Notes: a model not told the origin generated them from the letters alone. Positions 8,530 through 17,120 are shown, numbered from the stretch's first letter. The stretch is DNA of 64,000 nt from Methyloligella solikamskensis (GCF_042676065.1 NZ_JBHTJO010000001.1:2046001-2110000); one strand, 5' to 3'. Numbers and translations: made by a program.

Positions 8530-9402
8530 CTATTCTTCCTCGGCAGTAACTGCCGTTTCCGGAAGCTTCTGAAAGAATCGTATCGTCACGTTCAGCGTAA
8601 TGGAGAAAGCGCGCAAAGACTGGCGGAGGACGATGAAGGTCACCAACGCCAGCAGCATGTTTCCGCCGCCGTTCATGGCGAATGGAAGCAGGATGATGAA
8701 GAAGGCTACGAAGAAGGCCAGAGACGACAAGATCTGCACCACGGCTTGCCCATTGTTCGACAGATAGTCCGCAGCGCGACTCAGTTTCGCCGATCCCGAA
8801 TTGTCGAAGATGACGGCAATAACGAGCATCGAGATCAGGCCAAGAGCGGCGACCCCCGCCACAATCAGCGGATCCAGCAACAGAATGACCAGGAAGCCGA
8901 GAATGCCGATGGCAAGGTTCGCGGCGACCTTGGTGAGTTGCTGGAGATGACGGATAGCCTCGTCGCTGAGGCTGGGGGCGGCCTTGTTCGCCTTGGCCTG
9001 CTGCTTGTTCAAGCGTTTGAGGTTGCGCGCTCTGGCGGACAGACGCTTGGTCGTGACCTCGAGCATCAGGTTGAGCGAGTAGAATGCGACCGCGAGGCCC
9101 GCGAGGCTGACGAGCCAGATGCCCTTGTGGTCCGGATTGATGAACGGAAAGTAGCGCGGCACGCCATCTGACGCTGCAAGAAGGATGACCTTCAATGGCA
9201 ACAGGAATGCCAAGACATGTGCGATCTGGGACACGAACTGGCTGACAATCAAGAACATGGTGAGACGCGGCCTGGCCCGATAGGCCGCAGCCAGGGCGGC
9301 TGCCACCGATTTGACAGCCCGAAGGCAGGTCCAGCCAAAGCTCTCCTCCGGTGCTTCGAGCACCGTTGCGGCATCTCGGTCTATGTTCTCAGTGTTGCTC
9401 AT
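8530..9402 (-). CDS. Polytopic membrane protein with the layout of an ABC-transporter membrane domain but no ATPase domain
   Basis: A 290-residue protein of unassigned family. Predicted hydrophobic helices occur at about 48-78, 95-115, 163-180, 183-203, 225-245 and 250-265. A basic, helical cytoplasmic stretch (RLSARARNLKRLNKQQAKANK) sits between the second and third. The 2 + 2 + 2 spacing recalls the transmembrane half of type IV ABC exporters, but the protein ends without Walker motifs and no ATPase gene lies beside it. This likeness is my reading, not a family match. It lies 101 bp downstream of the FkbM-like gene on the same strand and could be co-transcribed with it. Confidence 0.6.
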   Translation of the reverse strand: MSNTENIDRDAATVLEAPEESFGWTCLRAVKSVAAALAAAYRARPRLTMFLIVSQFVSQIAHVLAFLLPLKVILLAASDGVPRYFPFINPDHKGIWLVSLAGLAVAFYSLNLMLEVTTKRLSARARNLKRLNKQQAKANKAAPSLSDEAIRHLQQLTKVAANLAIGILGFLVILLLDPLIVAGVAALGLISMLVIAVIFDNSGSAKLSRAADYLSNNGQAVVQILSSLAFFVAFFIILLPFAMNGGGNMLLALVTFIVLRQSLRAFSITLNVTIRFFQKLPETAVTAEEE

Positions 9403-9503
9403 CCCGTCGGATCCTGCGGAAGATCAAGCGATGCCACGCTGGCTCTGCACTGGTATCGCCCCACAATGCAATGGCCAATCGGTCATTTTTTAGACCGTGG
9501 CTC

Positions 9504-10541
9504 TCAACCATTCGCGGGGGGCGTGGTCAGATCTTTCTGCCAGTCTTCGCTGTATAAGGGAAACAGCTCGCCCAGGGAAAGCTCCGTCTTCCGGTCGATG
9601 TCGTAGACCGGCATCTCGGCCACCAGGTCCGCTTTCGCCGTGCCGCGGGTGAAGACCAGCTCCCCTGCCTCGTTTCTGGCGTCGCGATGGCGCGCCGGCC
9701 AGGCCTTTACGGTGCGGATGGACGGCATAACCTGGTCCTCCAAATCGTCCCGCACGAAGAAGGCGTTTACCCCGTTGGAATTGGTGCCCAGGAAGGTAAA
9801 GCCCTTCTCCTTGGCCAACGCGATCATGGCCTGCAAGGAGGCCCCGAAATACTGGCCGGAATGGTGGGCTTTCAGCCGTTCGAAGCTCGGGTCATAAGGA
9901 ATAGTGATGGCATGGCGGTCGCCAAACACTCCGTTGATCTCGGCGATTAGCAAGGCGGGCTGCACACAGTCGATGGCCTTTAGGACCCAGTAGTCATTGC
10001 CATCGATGTCGACGCTCAAAATGCCGAGGTCGCCGTCGAAGCCATGCTTCTTCAGCAGCGCGTTGATGTTCTCCGCCGTGACGAAAGCGCATTCGGCAAC
10101 CAGATCGTAGCGCCAGTAAAGAGTTTCGGAGCGCAGGTGGTTCATATGCGCTTCGCTGCCATCCATCGCCAAGCCACGCCAGCCGCGATTTTGAAGCAGA
10201 AAGCGCGCATTGGCCTCGCCGAAATTCTCCACTCCGAACTCAACGAAAGAACGGTCAATTCCGGGGAGCTTCTGGACCAGCCATTCGATGATCCCGTCTT
10301 CTCCCCACTGAGAGGTCACGCTGAATTCGACGTCTGCGAGGGTATCGATCTCGGTCAGCCGGCGAACCTCGAAGGATGCGAGTTGGCCGGAGAGCAAGAG
10401 CTGACGTTCAGCAAGCCGCCGGCTCGCTGCAAAGCTATGTCCTTGAGAGGCGAGGATCTTGTCGAGCTTGGTTCGAAGCGGACCGGCGATCTCATCGACC
10501 TTCGCCCGGAGCGGAGACATCAAGCGCCGAAGTAACCGCAT
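9504..10541 (-). CDS. FkbM-like protein of a glycan-locus family
   Basis: A 345-residue protein. After a helical N-terminus (1-60) it has SQWGEDGIIEWLVQKLPG, SFVEFGVENFGEANARFLL and GWRGLAMDGSEAHM, which together look like a divergent SAM-binding Rossmann fold, followed by LGILSVDIDGNDYWV at the position of the FkbM motif IKIDVEG. Members of this family are common in bacterial polysaccharide loci, but their reaction has not been established as far as I know. The glycine-rich loop is atypical (EFGVENFGEA), so catalytic methyl transfer is inferred, not shown. The ATG at 10541 has no strong Shine-Dalgarno. Confidence 0.7.
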   Translation of the reverse strand: MRLLRRLMSPLRAKVDEIAGPLRTKLDKILASQGHSFAASRRLAERQLLLSGQLASFEVRRLTEIDTLADVEFSVTSQWGEDGIIEWLVQKLPGIDRSFVEFGVENFGEANARFLLQNRGWRGLAMDGSEAHMNHLRSETLYWRYDLVAECAFVTAENINALLKKHGFDGDLGILSVDIDGNDYWVLKAIDCVQPALLIAEINGVFGDRHAITIPYDPSFERLKAHHSGQYFGASLQAMIALAKEKGFTFLGTNSNGVNAFFVRDDLEDQVMPSIRTVKAWPARHRDARNEAGELVFTRGTAKADLVAEMPVYDIDRKTELSLGELFPLYSEDWQKDLTTPPANG

Positions 10542-10770
10542 ACCCGTGAGCCCCCTGCCCGAATGAGGACCGTGCGCCCGGCACGATCTATCCTGACCAA
10601 CCTAGCCAATCCAATGCCACCAATACCGTTCCTTCACAACCTGCCGGCGCCCAAGTGCGAACGCTTTGGTGGGGAAAGAACCATCGCGAGTTGACAGCGG
10701 CTGGTTGCTTCCGCAAGTATCTGCACAGCGCTCTGCCGCTGTCCGTACAAGTCATTTGCGAGGGGGGCGC

Positions 10771-11231
10771 ATGATTTGGGTCGCTTCCTATTCGCGATGG
10801 GGAAACACATATCTGAGGACAGTCATCCACGATTGCTTCGGAGTTTTCGTAGGCTCGCAGTACGACGACTTCCGTTGGTCCGATAAGTTGCGCTCAATTG
10901 TCGGCTACGACAACGCCACCGAGGCGCAAACAGACTTAATCAAGACCCATGAATACGCCACCGGCGATCGTAAGGCGATCTATGTCGTGAGGGACGGACG
11001 GGCGTCTATCGTGACTTTCTACCATTTCTTGCAGATTTTTTCTCCTAACAAGCCGGAACTCGACGAACTCCTTCGCGGAGAGGGAACGCAACACGCTTCC
11101 TGGTCGGCGTATGTGAAGTCTTGGCGCCACAGCTCGAACTCTTTTACGAAGTGCATGGCGACGTGATGGACGAACTCGGTTACGAAAACCGATCTAGCAC
11201 GGCTGCCGCTGCAGACGATCACTCGGTATAG
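10771..11231 (+). pseudogene. Sulfotransferase with internal deletion and frameshift
   Basis: The ATG at 10771, preceded by AGGGGGG, opens a sulfotransferase frame: IWVASYSRWGNTYLR (5' PAPS loop) and YVVRDGRASIVTFYHF (3' phosphate segment), close to the intact gene at 1589-2236. The frame ends at 11166, at about residue 132. In the next frame the sequence continues LELFYEVHGDVMDELGYE (to a stop at 11231), matching the intact protein's C-terminus LEMFDEFHGEAMRLLGYY. About 60 codons of the middle are missing, fused out of frame near 11128. The loop also carries W where R is usual (SRWGN against PRSGN). Both the deletion and the frameshift argue for loss of function. Confidence 0.8.
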
Positions 11232-11238
11232 CGCACTG

Positions 11239-12108
11239 ATGTTCCAAGCCATTCGATCCTTTAAACACGCCGTTTGCCGTTCCCTCGATCGGCCGGGTCT
11301 TCTGCCGGGCCAACCCTCGCGCGCCAAGGTTCGGAGGAGCCAAGAGTCAAAGGCAGCGGATCAGGGAGTACCAGTAATCATCAGCACCCATCACAAGACC
11401 GGCACGGTCTGGATGCTGAAAATCTTCCAGCTTCTGACGCAGCCGGAACTGAACTATGAGTTCATCAACCTGACGAAGTCCGGGCCGGAACGAAAATTAC
11501 CCGATCTTGTGCCTGTCTATTTCGATCCTCGTGGCGAATACACAAAGACCACAGGTCTCGAGAAGGATTTCGTGGGATTGCACGTCATCCGAGATCCCCG
11601 CGATGTGGTCATATCGGGTGCCTACTACCATCAGAAATCCCCCGAGGCTTGGCTACATGTCCAGCAAGAAAAGTTTGGTGGGCGCACCTATCAGGAGGCG
11701 ATCAAGGCCTCGCCGGAAGAAGACCGTTTTATGTTCGAGATGGAGAACATGGGGGGTGCGACAATTCGGGATATGCTTGATTGGGACTATGGAGATCCGC
11801 GCTTTGTCAACCTGAAGTACGAAGACCTGATGTCCGACGTGGACCTAACTGGCTTCGCAGAAATTTTTTCGTTCCTGGGGTTCGGCAAAAAGACTACCCG
11901 TTCTCTAATAGAACGAACGAAGGTCGTGAGCCTTCATACTCAAGGGAAGATGGCCCGGACGGAGCATGTTCGCTCCGGCGCCGCCGCGCAGTGGAAATCC
12001 GAATTTCGACGGCGAGACGGCGAGCGGTTCCTAGAGCTGTTCGGCCCCGCACTCATCACACTCGGATATGAGAAAGACGACTCCTGGCTAGACCTTCTCG
12101 CGCCATAA
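11239..12108 (+). CDS. Sulfotransferase domain protein
   Basis: A 289-residue protein of the eukaryotic-like sulfotransferase family. The 5'-phosphosulfate loop THHKTGTVWMLK is at 50-61, and the 3'-phosphate segment VIRDPRDVVISGAYYH is at 116-131. Near the C-terminus RSGAAAQWKSEF corresponds to the family's RKGxxGDWKxxF PAPS-binding motif, with the KG and D not conserved. The first 40 residues are basic and poorly conserved, so the ATG at 11239 is uncertain. It follows the broken sulfotransferase by 7 bp. The acceptor is inferred to be a glycan. Its stop codon lies inside a small tandem duplication (12097-12148). Confidence 0.85.
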   Translation: MFQAIRSFKHAVCRSLDRPGLLPGQPSRAKVRRSQESKAADQGVPVIISTHHKTGTVWMLKIFQLLTQPELNYEFINLTKSGPERKLPDLVPVYFDPRGEYTKTTGLEKDFVGLHVIRDPRDVVISGAYYHQKSPEAWLHVQQEKFGGRTYQEAIKASPEEDRFMFEMENMGGATIRDMLDWDYGDPRFVNLKYEDLMSDVDLTGFAEIFSFLGFGKKTTRSLIERTKVVSLHTQGKMARTEHVRSGAAAQWKSEFRRRDGERFLELFGPALITLGYEKDDSWLDLLAP

Positions 12109-12148
12109 GAGTGTAATATAACCTCTCGCGCCATAGACGTGTAATATA
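12097..12148 (+). repeat. Tandem duplication of 28 bp period across a stop codon
   Basis: The 24-mers at 12097-12120 and 12125-12148 differ only in the middle (ccataagag against ccatagacg) and share ctcgcgccata and gtgtaatata. The first copy encodes the last residues and TAA of the upstream sulfotransferase; the second repeats them downstream with a TAG. Confidence 0.8.
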
Positions 12149-12198
12149 AAGACGATTCTTAGTGGTTAGCGACCGCGTTCGTCCGCTGGAGATTTAGT

Positions 12199-14652
12199 AT
12201 GGAACAGTTCTGGAGCTACGCATCGAATTTCGAAGATGTGCTCTTGAAACGCTGCTTCCCGGAAACGACAGACGGCTTCTACATCGATATCGGGGCTCAT
12301 CACCCTGTCAATTCCTCCGTGACGAAGGCGTTTTACGATCTGGGCTGGTCGGGCATTAACGTGGAGCCCGGCGAGATCTTCAGCATGCTCGATGCCGAGC
12401 GGCCCCGGGACATCAATCTGAATTGCGCCGTGACCGACTTCGAAGGCGAAGCACCTTTCTTCGTCCATACAAGAACCGCCCTATCGAGCCTCAACTCGGA
12501 AGGAGCGGAAGGCAACGCTTCCATTATTCCCGTAACGACCCTGCCCGCTCTGATCGATCGTTACGCCCCGGCCAAGCACATAAACTTTTTGAAAATTGAT
12601 GCTGAGGGGAGCGAGGAAGCAATCATCCGGGCAGCCGACTGGACCCGGCACCGCCCGGAGGTCCTCATTATCGAGAGCACGGAACCCTTCAAGAATATCC
12701 GGCGCGCGGAGCAGTGGCAGGGTGTGCTGGAATCGAATGGATATATCTTTGCCTATTTCGATGGGGTGAATGACTTCTTCGTACGCGAGGAAAGCAAAGA
12801 ACTGCTCGACTGTTTCAAGCTGCCTGTGAACCAGCTCGACGATTTTTTCTTTCATAGTCCGCAATTCGGAAGGGTCCGAAAGAAGGCTATGGAATTGGAG
12901 AAGGAGGTCGAGCGGTGCCGTAGCGTTATCGCCGACCTTGAGAAGCGGCTCAATCTGTCTGAATCTCGGTCTCTGATCCCGAAAAAGAAGCCGCGAGTAG
13001 TTTATTTCACGGCGGTTCCCTTGGGGGACGAAACGAGTGGCGGAATGCTCGTGTGCCGCGAACACGTCAAGCTCTTGGCCTCACTTGAGGATATCGATCT
13101 CTGTGTCTTCTCGATCCGCTCTGGTGATGAGGACTTCCTGGCCTCGCTGGGCGTAAAGCATTTCAGCACAGAGTTCGTGAAGGCGCGGGCGCCCAAGATC
13201 AAACCCTACTCCTTCCGGCCAAGGCATCGGTGGCCGTTTATGTGGGAGCTGCGCGCCGAGGAACAAAAGCATCTGGACCGGAATTTCTGTCAGTTCCTCG
13301 ATGACTTCCATCCCGATGTTGTGGTTGTGGACTATCTACCGAGTGCGATTTGGGTGCCGACCCTCTATCGCCTTCCCGTTCCCAAGATTACCATCACACT
13401 CAACCGAGAAGGTGACTTCCATCGCGAGAGTCGCCTCATGGGGCGACTCCAGGAAGCCATTTCGAGTTCACCAATCGCAGAATGGCGTATGAGGCGCTTT
13501 GAGAATTCGATCTATCGAAAGAGTGCGGCTGTCGTCACCCTGACCAAAAATGACATTCCTGACGGCAGTTTCCCTTCAACAGAGATGGTGGTTATCCCGC
13601 CGATCCTGGAGAAGCGCCAACCGCCTTGGCAGTACGCCGCCAACAAGGAAATCTTCTTCGTCGGCAACATTGCTCACTATCCGAACTACCAAGCCATCGA
13701 TTGGCTTGCGAACCGGTTTTCGCCGGAGCTCGAAAAGCGCGATCCGGATGCGCGAATCATCGTGATCGGCGCCTCGGAAGAGGATCTGCCAGCCGATTGG
13801 AGCAAGCCGAATATCGAATTCCGGGGGACAGGGGCCAAAGAGGATGTGGTGGAGCGTTTTACCAGCTCAGACCTCTTCATGGTTCCAATTTCAAATACGT
13901 TCGGGTCGAAAACCAAAATTCTCGAATGCCTGGCGCACGGCGCGCCATTGCTCTCAACGAAGGAAGCCCTCACCGGCCTACCCTTTGCAGAGCTCGTCCC
14001 GCAATTCGAACTCGACAGTCCAGATAGAGCGGCGGAAGCGGCGGTCGAATTACTGAACGACGGTGAGCGGCTGCAGGCTCTGGGCCACGAACTGGCCAGC
14101 CAAGTCGAACCGGCACGCGCAGCGAGCAGGCGAATCTGGGACGGCCTCGTCCATCGCGTAGCAAACACTATCCCGCATCGCTGGTTCAGGCAGCCTCGTA
14201 TTATAGCGCGCGTCGAAAACAAGCTCAGGTACATGGGGGAACAGCGCCGCCGCGAAGCCGCCACGTCGGAGATCGAGATCGCCGTGTTGCCTAACTACAA
14301 GGTTGCAGTGACGGGCGCGCACCCGATCGAGATTGGAATTGGAAAACACAAACGCTGGACAGAGGGTAAAGCCGAATTTGAGGTCGAGCTGGGCAAGTTC
14401 AAGCCGAAGACATTGAAACTGAAAATCACCGCTCACGGGCCTCCCGGCGGGCGGGAGGTCTCAATCTTTGCGAACGAGGAGCAGCTCTTTGCCGACAGAT
14501 TGAAAAACCGGCCCTTTACCGGTGAGTTCCCCCTGCCCGATCTCAATGGCGAAAAAACTCTCCGGATTACGATTGATAGCACCCCGTTCCAGGATCCAAA
14601 CAGCAGGAGAACTCTCGGTGTTGGAATCGAATCTCTATTGTTGAGGGGCTAG
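12199..14652 (+). CDS. FkbM methyltransferase-glycosyltransferase fusion with C-terminal beta-rich domain
   Basis: An 817-residue multidomain protein. Residues 1-220 form an FkbM methyltransferase with SAM loop FYIDIGAHHPVNSS (27-40), INVEPG (53-58) and FLKIDAEGSE (130-139). A charged coiled coil (about 228-255, MELEKEVERCRSVIADLEKR) links it to a GT-B glycosyltransferase (about 263-650) of the GT4 kind, with FVGNIAHYPNYQAIDWL and FGSKTKILECLAHGAPLLST as the donor-binding region. The last 120 residues look like a beta-sandwich of unknown role. The enzyme could add and methylate a sugar in one polypeptide. GGAG at 12188-12191 supports the ATG. The gene is visibly AT-richer than the genes after 15.8 kb, suggesting transfer. 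Confidence 0.85.
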   Translation: MEQFWSYASNFEDVLLKRCFPETTDGFYIDIGAHHPVNSSVTKAFYDLGWSGINVEPGEIFSMLDAERPRDINLNCAVTDFEGEAPFFVHTRTALSSLNSEGAEGNASIIPVTTLPALIDRYAPAKHINFLKIDAEGSEEAIIRAADWTRHRPEVLIIESTEPFKNIRRAEQWQGVLESNGYIFAYFDGVNDFFVREESKELLDCFKLPVNQLDDFFFHSPQFGRVRKKAMELEKEVERCRSVIADLEKRLNLSESRSLIPKKKPRVVYFTAVPLGDETSGGMLVCREHVKLLASLEDIDLCVFSIRSGDEDFLASLGVKHFSTEFVKARAPKIKPYSFRPRHRWPFMWELRAEEQKHLDRNFCQFLDDFHPDVVVVDYLPSAIWVPTLYRLPVPKITITLNREGDFHRESRLMGRLQEAISSSPIAEWRMRRFENSIYRKSAAVVTLTKNDIPDGSFPSTEMVVIPPILEKRQPPWQYAANKEIFFVGNIAHYPNYQAIDWLANRFSPELEKRDPDARIIVIGASEEDLPADWSKPNIEFRGTGAKEDVVERFTSSDLFMVPISNTFGSKTKILECLAHGAPLLSTKEALTGLPFAELVPQFELDSPDRAAEAAVELLNDGERLQALGHELASQVEPARAASRRIWDGLVHRVANTIPHRWFRQPRIIARVENKLRYMGEQRRREAATSEIEIAVLPNYKVAVTGAHPIEIGIGKHKRWTEGKAEFEVELGKFKPKTLKLKITAHGPPGGREVSIFANEEQLFADRLKNRPFTGEFPLPDLNGEKTLRITIDSTPFQDPNSRRTLGVGIESLLLRG

Positions 14653-14709
14653 CTCACTCCTTGGCCAACGGCCCAAGCGACAGTGTACGGCCAATGGAGC
14701 GGGCACGCG

Positions 14710-15099
14710 ATGAAGCTAATTGTTATTCCCGTCGCACCAGGAGAACTCGCCGACAAGATCTCCATCTTGGAAATCAAATCCGAGCGGATCAACGACGCGG
14801 CGAAGCTGGAGAATATTCACCGGGAGCTTGAGCTTTTGGCCGCCGCGGCGCAGGAGAATATGCCGGATGACCCCACGCTCGCGCAGCTTTGCGCAGAGCT
14901 CAAAGCGGTGAACGACCGCATTTGGGATCTGGAGGATGCTATTCGTGACTGCGAGCGTCGAGGGGAGTTCGGTGAGTTCTTTCTGGCGACCGCCCGCAAG
15001 ATCTATCGAACCAACGATCAGCGAGCAGCGATCAAGAAGCAGATCAATCTTCACCTTGGGGCCTCGATCATCGAAGAGAAATCCTATTCGGACTATTGA
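14710..15099 (+). CDS. DUF6165 family protein
   Basis: A 129-residue protein beginning MKLIVIPVAPGELADKISIL and continuing with charged, mostly helical sequence (EIKSERINDAAKLENIHREL), then IWDLEDAIRDCERRGEFGEF. This pattern is that of the DUF6165 family, found in glycan and glycosyltransferase loci and without an assigned function. It has no signal peptide or membrane segment, so it is probably cytoplasmic. I use the ATG at 14710, where family members start; a GTG at 14683 would add nine residues. It follows the FkbM-glycosyltransferase fusion by 57 bp and is probably in the same transcript. Confidence 0.75.
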   Translation: MKLIVIPVAPGELADKISILEIKSERINDAAKLENIHRELELLAAAAQENMPDDPTLAQLCAELKAVNDRIWDLEDAIRDCERRGEFGEFFLATARKIYRTNDQRAAIKKQINLHLGASIIEEKSYSDY

Positions 15100-15153
15100 G
15101 CCGGAGGACAAGTCTCGGTCGCTCGCAGCTTTGACGGCGGGGGTGCGTAAAGC

Positions 15154-15585
15154 ATGTTTGGACTATCCACCTACCAGTTTCTCGGCGTGAGCCTCGTCAG
15201 GGCGAGATGGCTGGCCGAGCTGCGGAAGACCGCCGATGAATACGAACGGCTACGCAGGAAGCTGGGATGGGCGGATCAGGAACGCCGGCAGGCGCTGATC
15301 CGCGCAGGAGACCTTACGGAAAACGATGAGGCCCGCAGACTTCTCGCAGCTTCCTTGCAGGCCTCCTCACGCTTGGAACACCGCAATGCCGAGCTCAATC
15401 AGACCCTTCGTCGGATCGCAAAGGATGTCGCTACATCGATTGCGAAAGCGGGCGGATCCGAGTTCGCGACACCCGAGTTAATCGAAAAGGTCCAAGCAAG
15501 CCTTCTCGACGGATCGTCTGTTACCGACCTGCTCAAATCGTGTCGTTCAACTGCCCCAGCCCCTGAACTGAGAAATGATGGATGA
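15154..15585 (+). CDS. Small hypothetical protein, helical
   Basis: A 143-residue protein I do not recognise. It is charged and mainly helical (RWLAELRKTADEYERLRRKL, then LLAASLQASSRLEHRNAELN), suggesting a coiled coil over about residues 18-95, with a C-terminal segment (ATPELIEKVQASLLDGSSVT) that could be another helix pair. No signal peptide or enzyme motif is seen. The ATG at 15154 follows the DUF6165 gene by 54 bp on the same strand, with a ggcgggggtgcg stretch upstream as a possible ribosome-binding site. It is the last gene of the AT-richer region. Confidence 0.55.
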   Translation: MFGLSTYQFLGVSLVRARWLAELRKTADEYERLRRKLGWADQERRQALIRAGDLTENDEARRLLAASLQASSRLEHRNAELNQTLRRIAKDVATSIAKAGGSEFATPELIEKVQASLLDGSSVTDLLKSCRSTAPAPELRNDG

Positions 15586-15667
15586 ACGCGCTCAGCGATC
15601 TTGCACGCGCCGGATCCAGCCGTCCGCCTGCGCAACCCTCGTTTCCAACCAACTCTCACATGTCCAC

Positions 15668-15711
15668 GCCAAGTCTAATCCAGGCCAAGTCTATTCCAGG
15701 CCAAGTCTAAC
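15668..15711 (+). repeat. Three tandem copies of a 16-bp unit
   Basis: The unit gccaagtctaatccag occurs at 15668, with a one-base change at 15684, and in a partial third copy from 15700 (gccaagtctaac). It lies in the short intergenic region before the C-methyltransferase gene. No function is evident. Confidence 0.85.
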
Positions 15712-15791
15712 TTGCGCTGCCAACCAGGGGTTGGTACGAGGCTGCTACTCTCCGCTATGCCTCACGCCAACCACGCATCTCCGGAATAAAA

Positions 15792-17120
15792 ATGCACATC
15801 CGACACAAGAAGAGCTGCCGAATCTGTAAATCGCCGACGCTGAAGCCGGTTATCGATCTCGAGCCTCAGTTTCTTCAGGGCGCGTTCGTCAAACCCGGCA
15901 CGGTGATGCCGCCGTTGCGGAAGCTTCCGACCCGCTTGGTCCGATGTGACGTCGAGGCGACGGAAGGGGCTTGCGGGCTTCTACAACTCGAGAACTCGGT
16001 GCCCCCGGAAATCCTGTACGCCAACTACTGGTACCGGTCGGGCACGAACCAGACCATGCGGGATCACCTCAAGGGCATCGTGGACTCGGCGCTCGATATC
16101 GTCGAGCCGGAGGACAAGCGCGTGCTCGATATCGGCTGCAACGACGGCACCCTGCTCGCCGCCTACCCCGAGGGCTTCGATCTTTGGGGCTACGACCCCT
16201 CCGACATCGCTCAGGAGATCAAGGACTGGGTCAATGTGATCGGCACGACCTTCCCAAGCGCCAAGGGCCGCGCTCAGATCGGCGACCGGAAGTTCGACGT
16301 CATCACCTCCATCGCCATGTTCTACGATCTGGAGGACCCGATCGCGTTCGCAAAGAGCATCAAGGAATTGCTCGCGAAAGACGGCATCTGGATTCTGGAG
16401 ATGTCGTACATGCCGCTGATGCTGAAGATGAACTCGTTCGATACCATCTGCCACGAGCATCTGGAATACTACTCGCTGGAAGTGCTGCAGCACATCGCGC
16501 GAGCAGCAGGACTCCACATTTTCAAGGTGGAGCTAAACGAGATCAACGGCGGTAGCATTCGCTGCTACGTCTCGCATGACGACTGCATCAAATACGACAC
16601 CCGCGCTGCGGACGAATATATCCGCCGGCTGCAGCTCATGGAGTTCGAGATGCAGCTCGATACGGACGAGCCCTATCGCGCCTTCCAGGAACGCATCGAG
16701 GCTCTGCGCGAAGAGATGGATCGGCTGCTGGCCGAGATCCGCGACCGTGGGGAGACGGTGCATGTCTACGGCGCCTCTACCAAGGGCAACGTGCTGCTTC
16801 AGTGGTATAATATCGACGCCTTCAAAGTTCCTTACGCGGCGGACCGGAATCCTCAGAAGGACGGCGCCATGACCGTGGGCACCAACATCAAGATCATATC
16901 GGAAGAGAAATCACGGGCCATGAAGCCGGAGTACTATCTGGTGCTGCCTTGGCACTTCCGGCGTGAGTTCCTGGAGCGCGAAGCGGACACGATCCGGGCC
17001 GGCACGAAGATGTTGTTCCCGCTGCCCGAGGTCGAGGTCGTCGACAAGACCAATCTCGAGGAGAGCTTGAAGGCGGCGCAGATGACGCCGGAACGGCTTG
17101 AGGAGATCCTTGGCATCTAA
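15792..17120 (+). CDS. Sugar C-methyltransferase-like protein (three-domain class I)
   Basis: A 442-residue protein with the three-part build of NDP-hexose C-methyltransferases such as TylC3. The N-terminal zinc-binding segment CRICKSPTLKPVIDL is at 10-24. The SAM domain has VLDIGCNDGTLLAAYPEG (about 112-129) and TICHEHLEYYSLEVLQ, the histidine-rich segment typical of the family. The C-terminal domain has VHVYGASTKGNVLLQWYNID and EYYLVLPWHFRREFLERE. These enzymes methylate carbon 3 or 5 of keto-sugars to give branched sugars; the exact substrate is not readable. The next gene, an NDP-sugar SDR, begins inside its last codons, so the two are translationally coupled and probably act on the same sugar. 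Confidence 0.85.
   Translation: MHIRHKKSCRICKSPTLKPVIDLEPQFLQGAFVKPGTVMPPLRKLPTRLVRCDVEATEGACGLLQLENSVPPEILYANYWYRSGTNQTMRDHLKGIVDSALDIVEPEDKRVLDIGCNDGTLLAAYPEGFDLWGYDPSDIAQEIKDWVNVIGTTFPSAKGRAQIGDRKFDVITSIAMFYDLEDPIAFAKSIKELLAKDGIWILEMSYMPLMLKMNSFDTICHEHLEYYSLEVLQHIARAAGLHIFKVELNEINGGSIRCYVSHDDCIKYDTRAADEYIRRLQLMEFEMQLDTDEPYRAFQERIEALREEMDRLLAEIRDRGETVHVYGASTKGNVLLQWYNIDAFKVPYAADRNPQKDGAMTVGTNIKIISEEKSRAMKPEYYLVLPWHFRREFLEREADTIRAGTKMLFPLPEVEVVDKTNLEESLKAAQMTPERLEEILGI

Noticed and set aside
10588..10830. An 80-codon minus-strand frame upstream of the broken sulfotransferase
   Set aside because: Overlaps the sulfotransferase start, has no motif and no ribosome-binding site.
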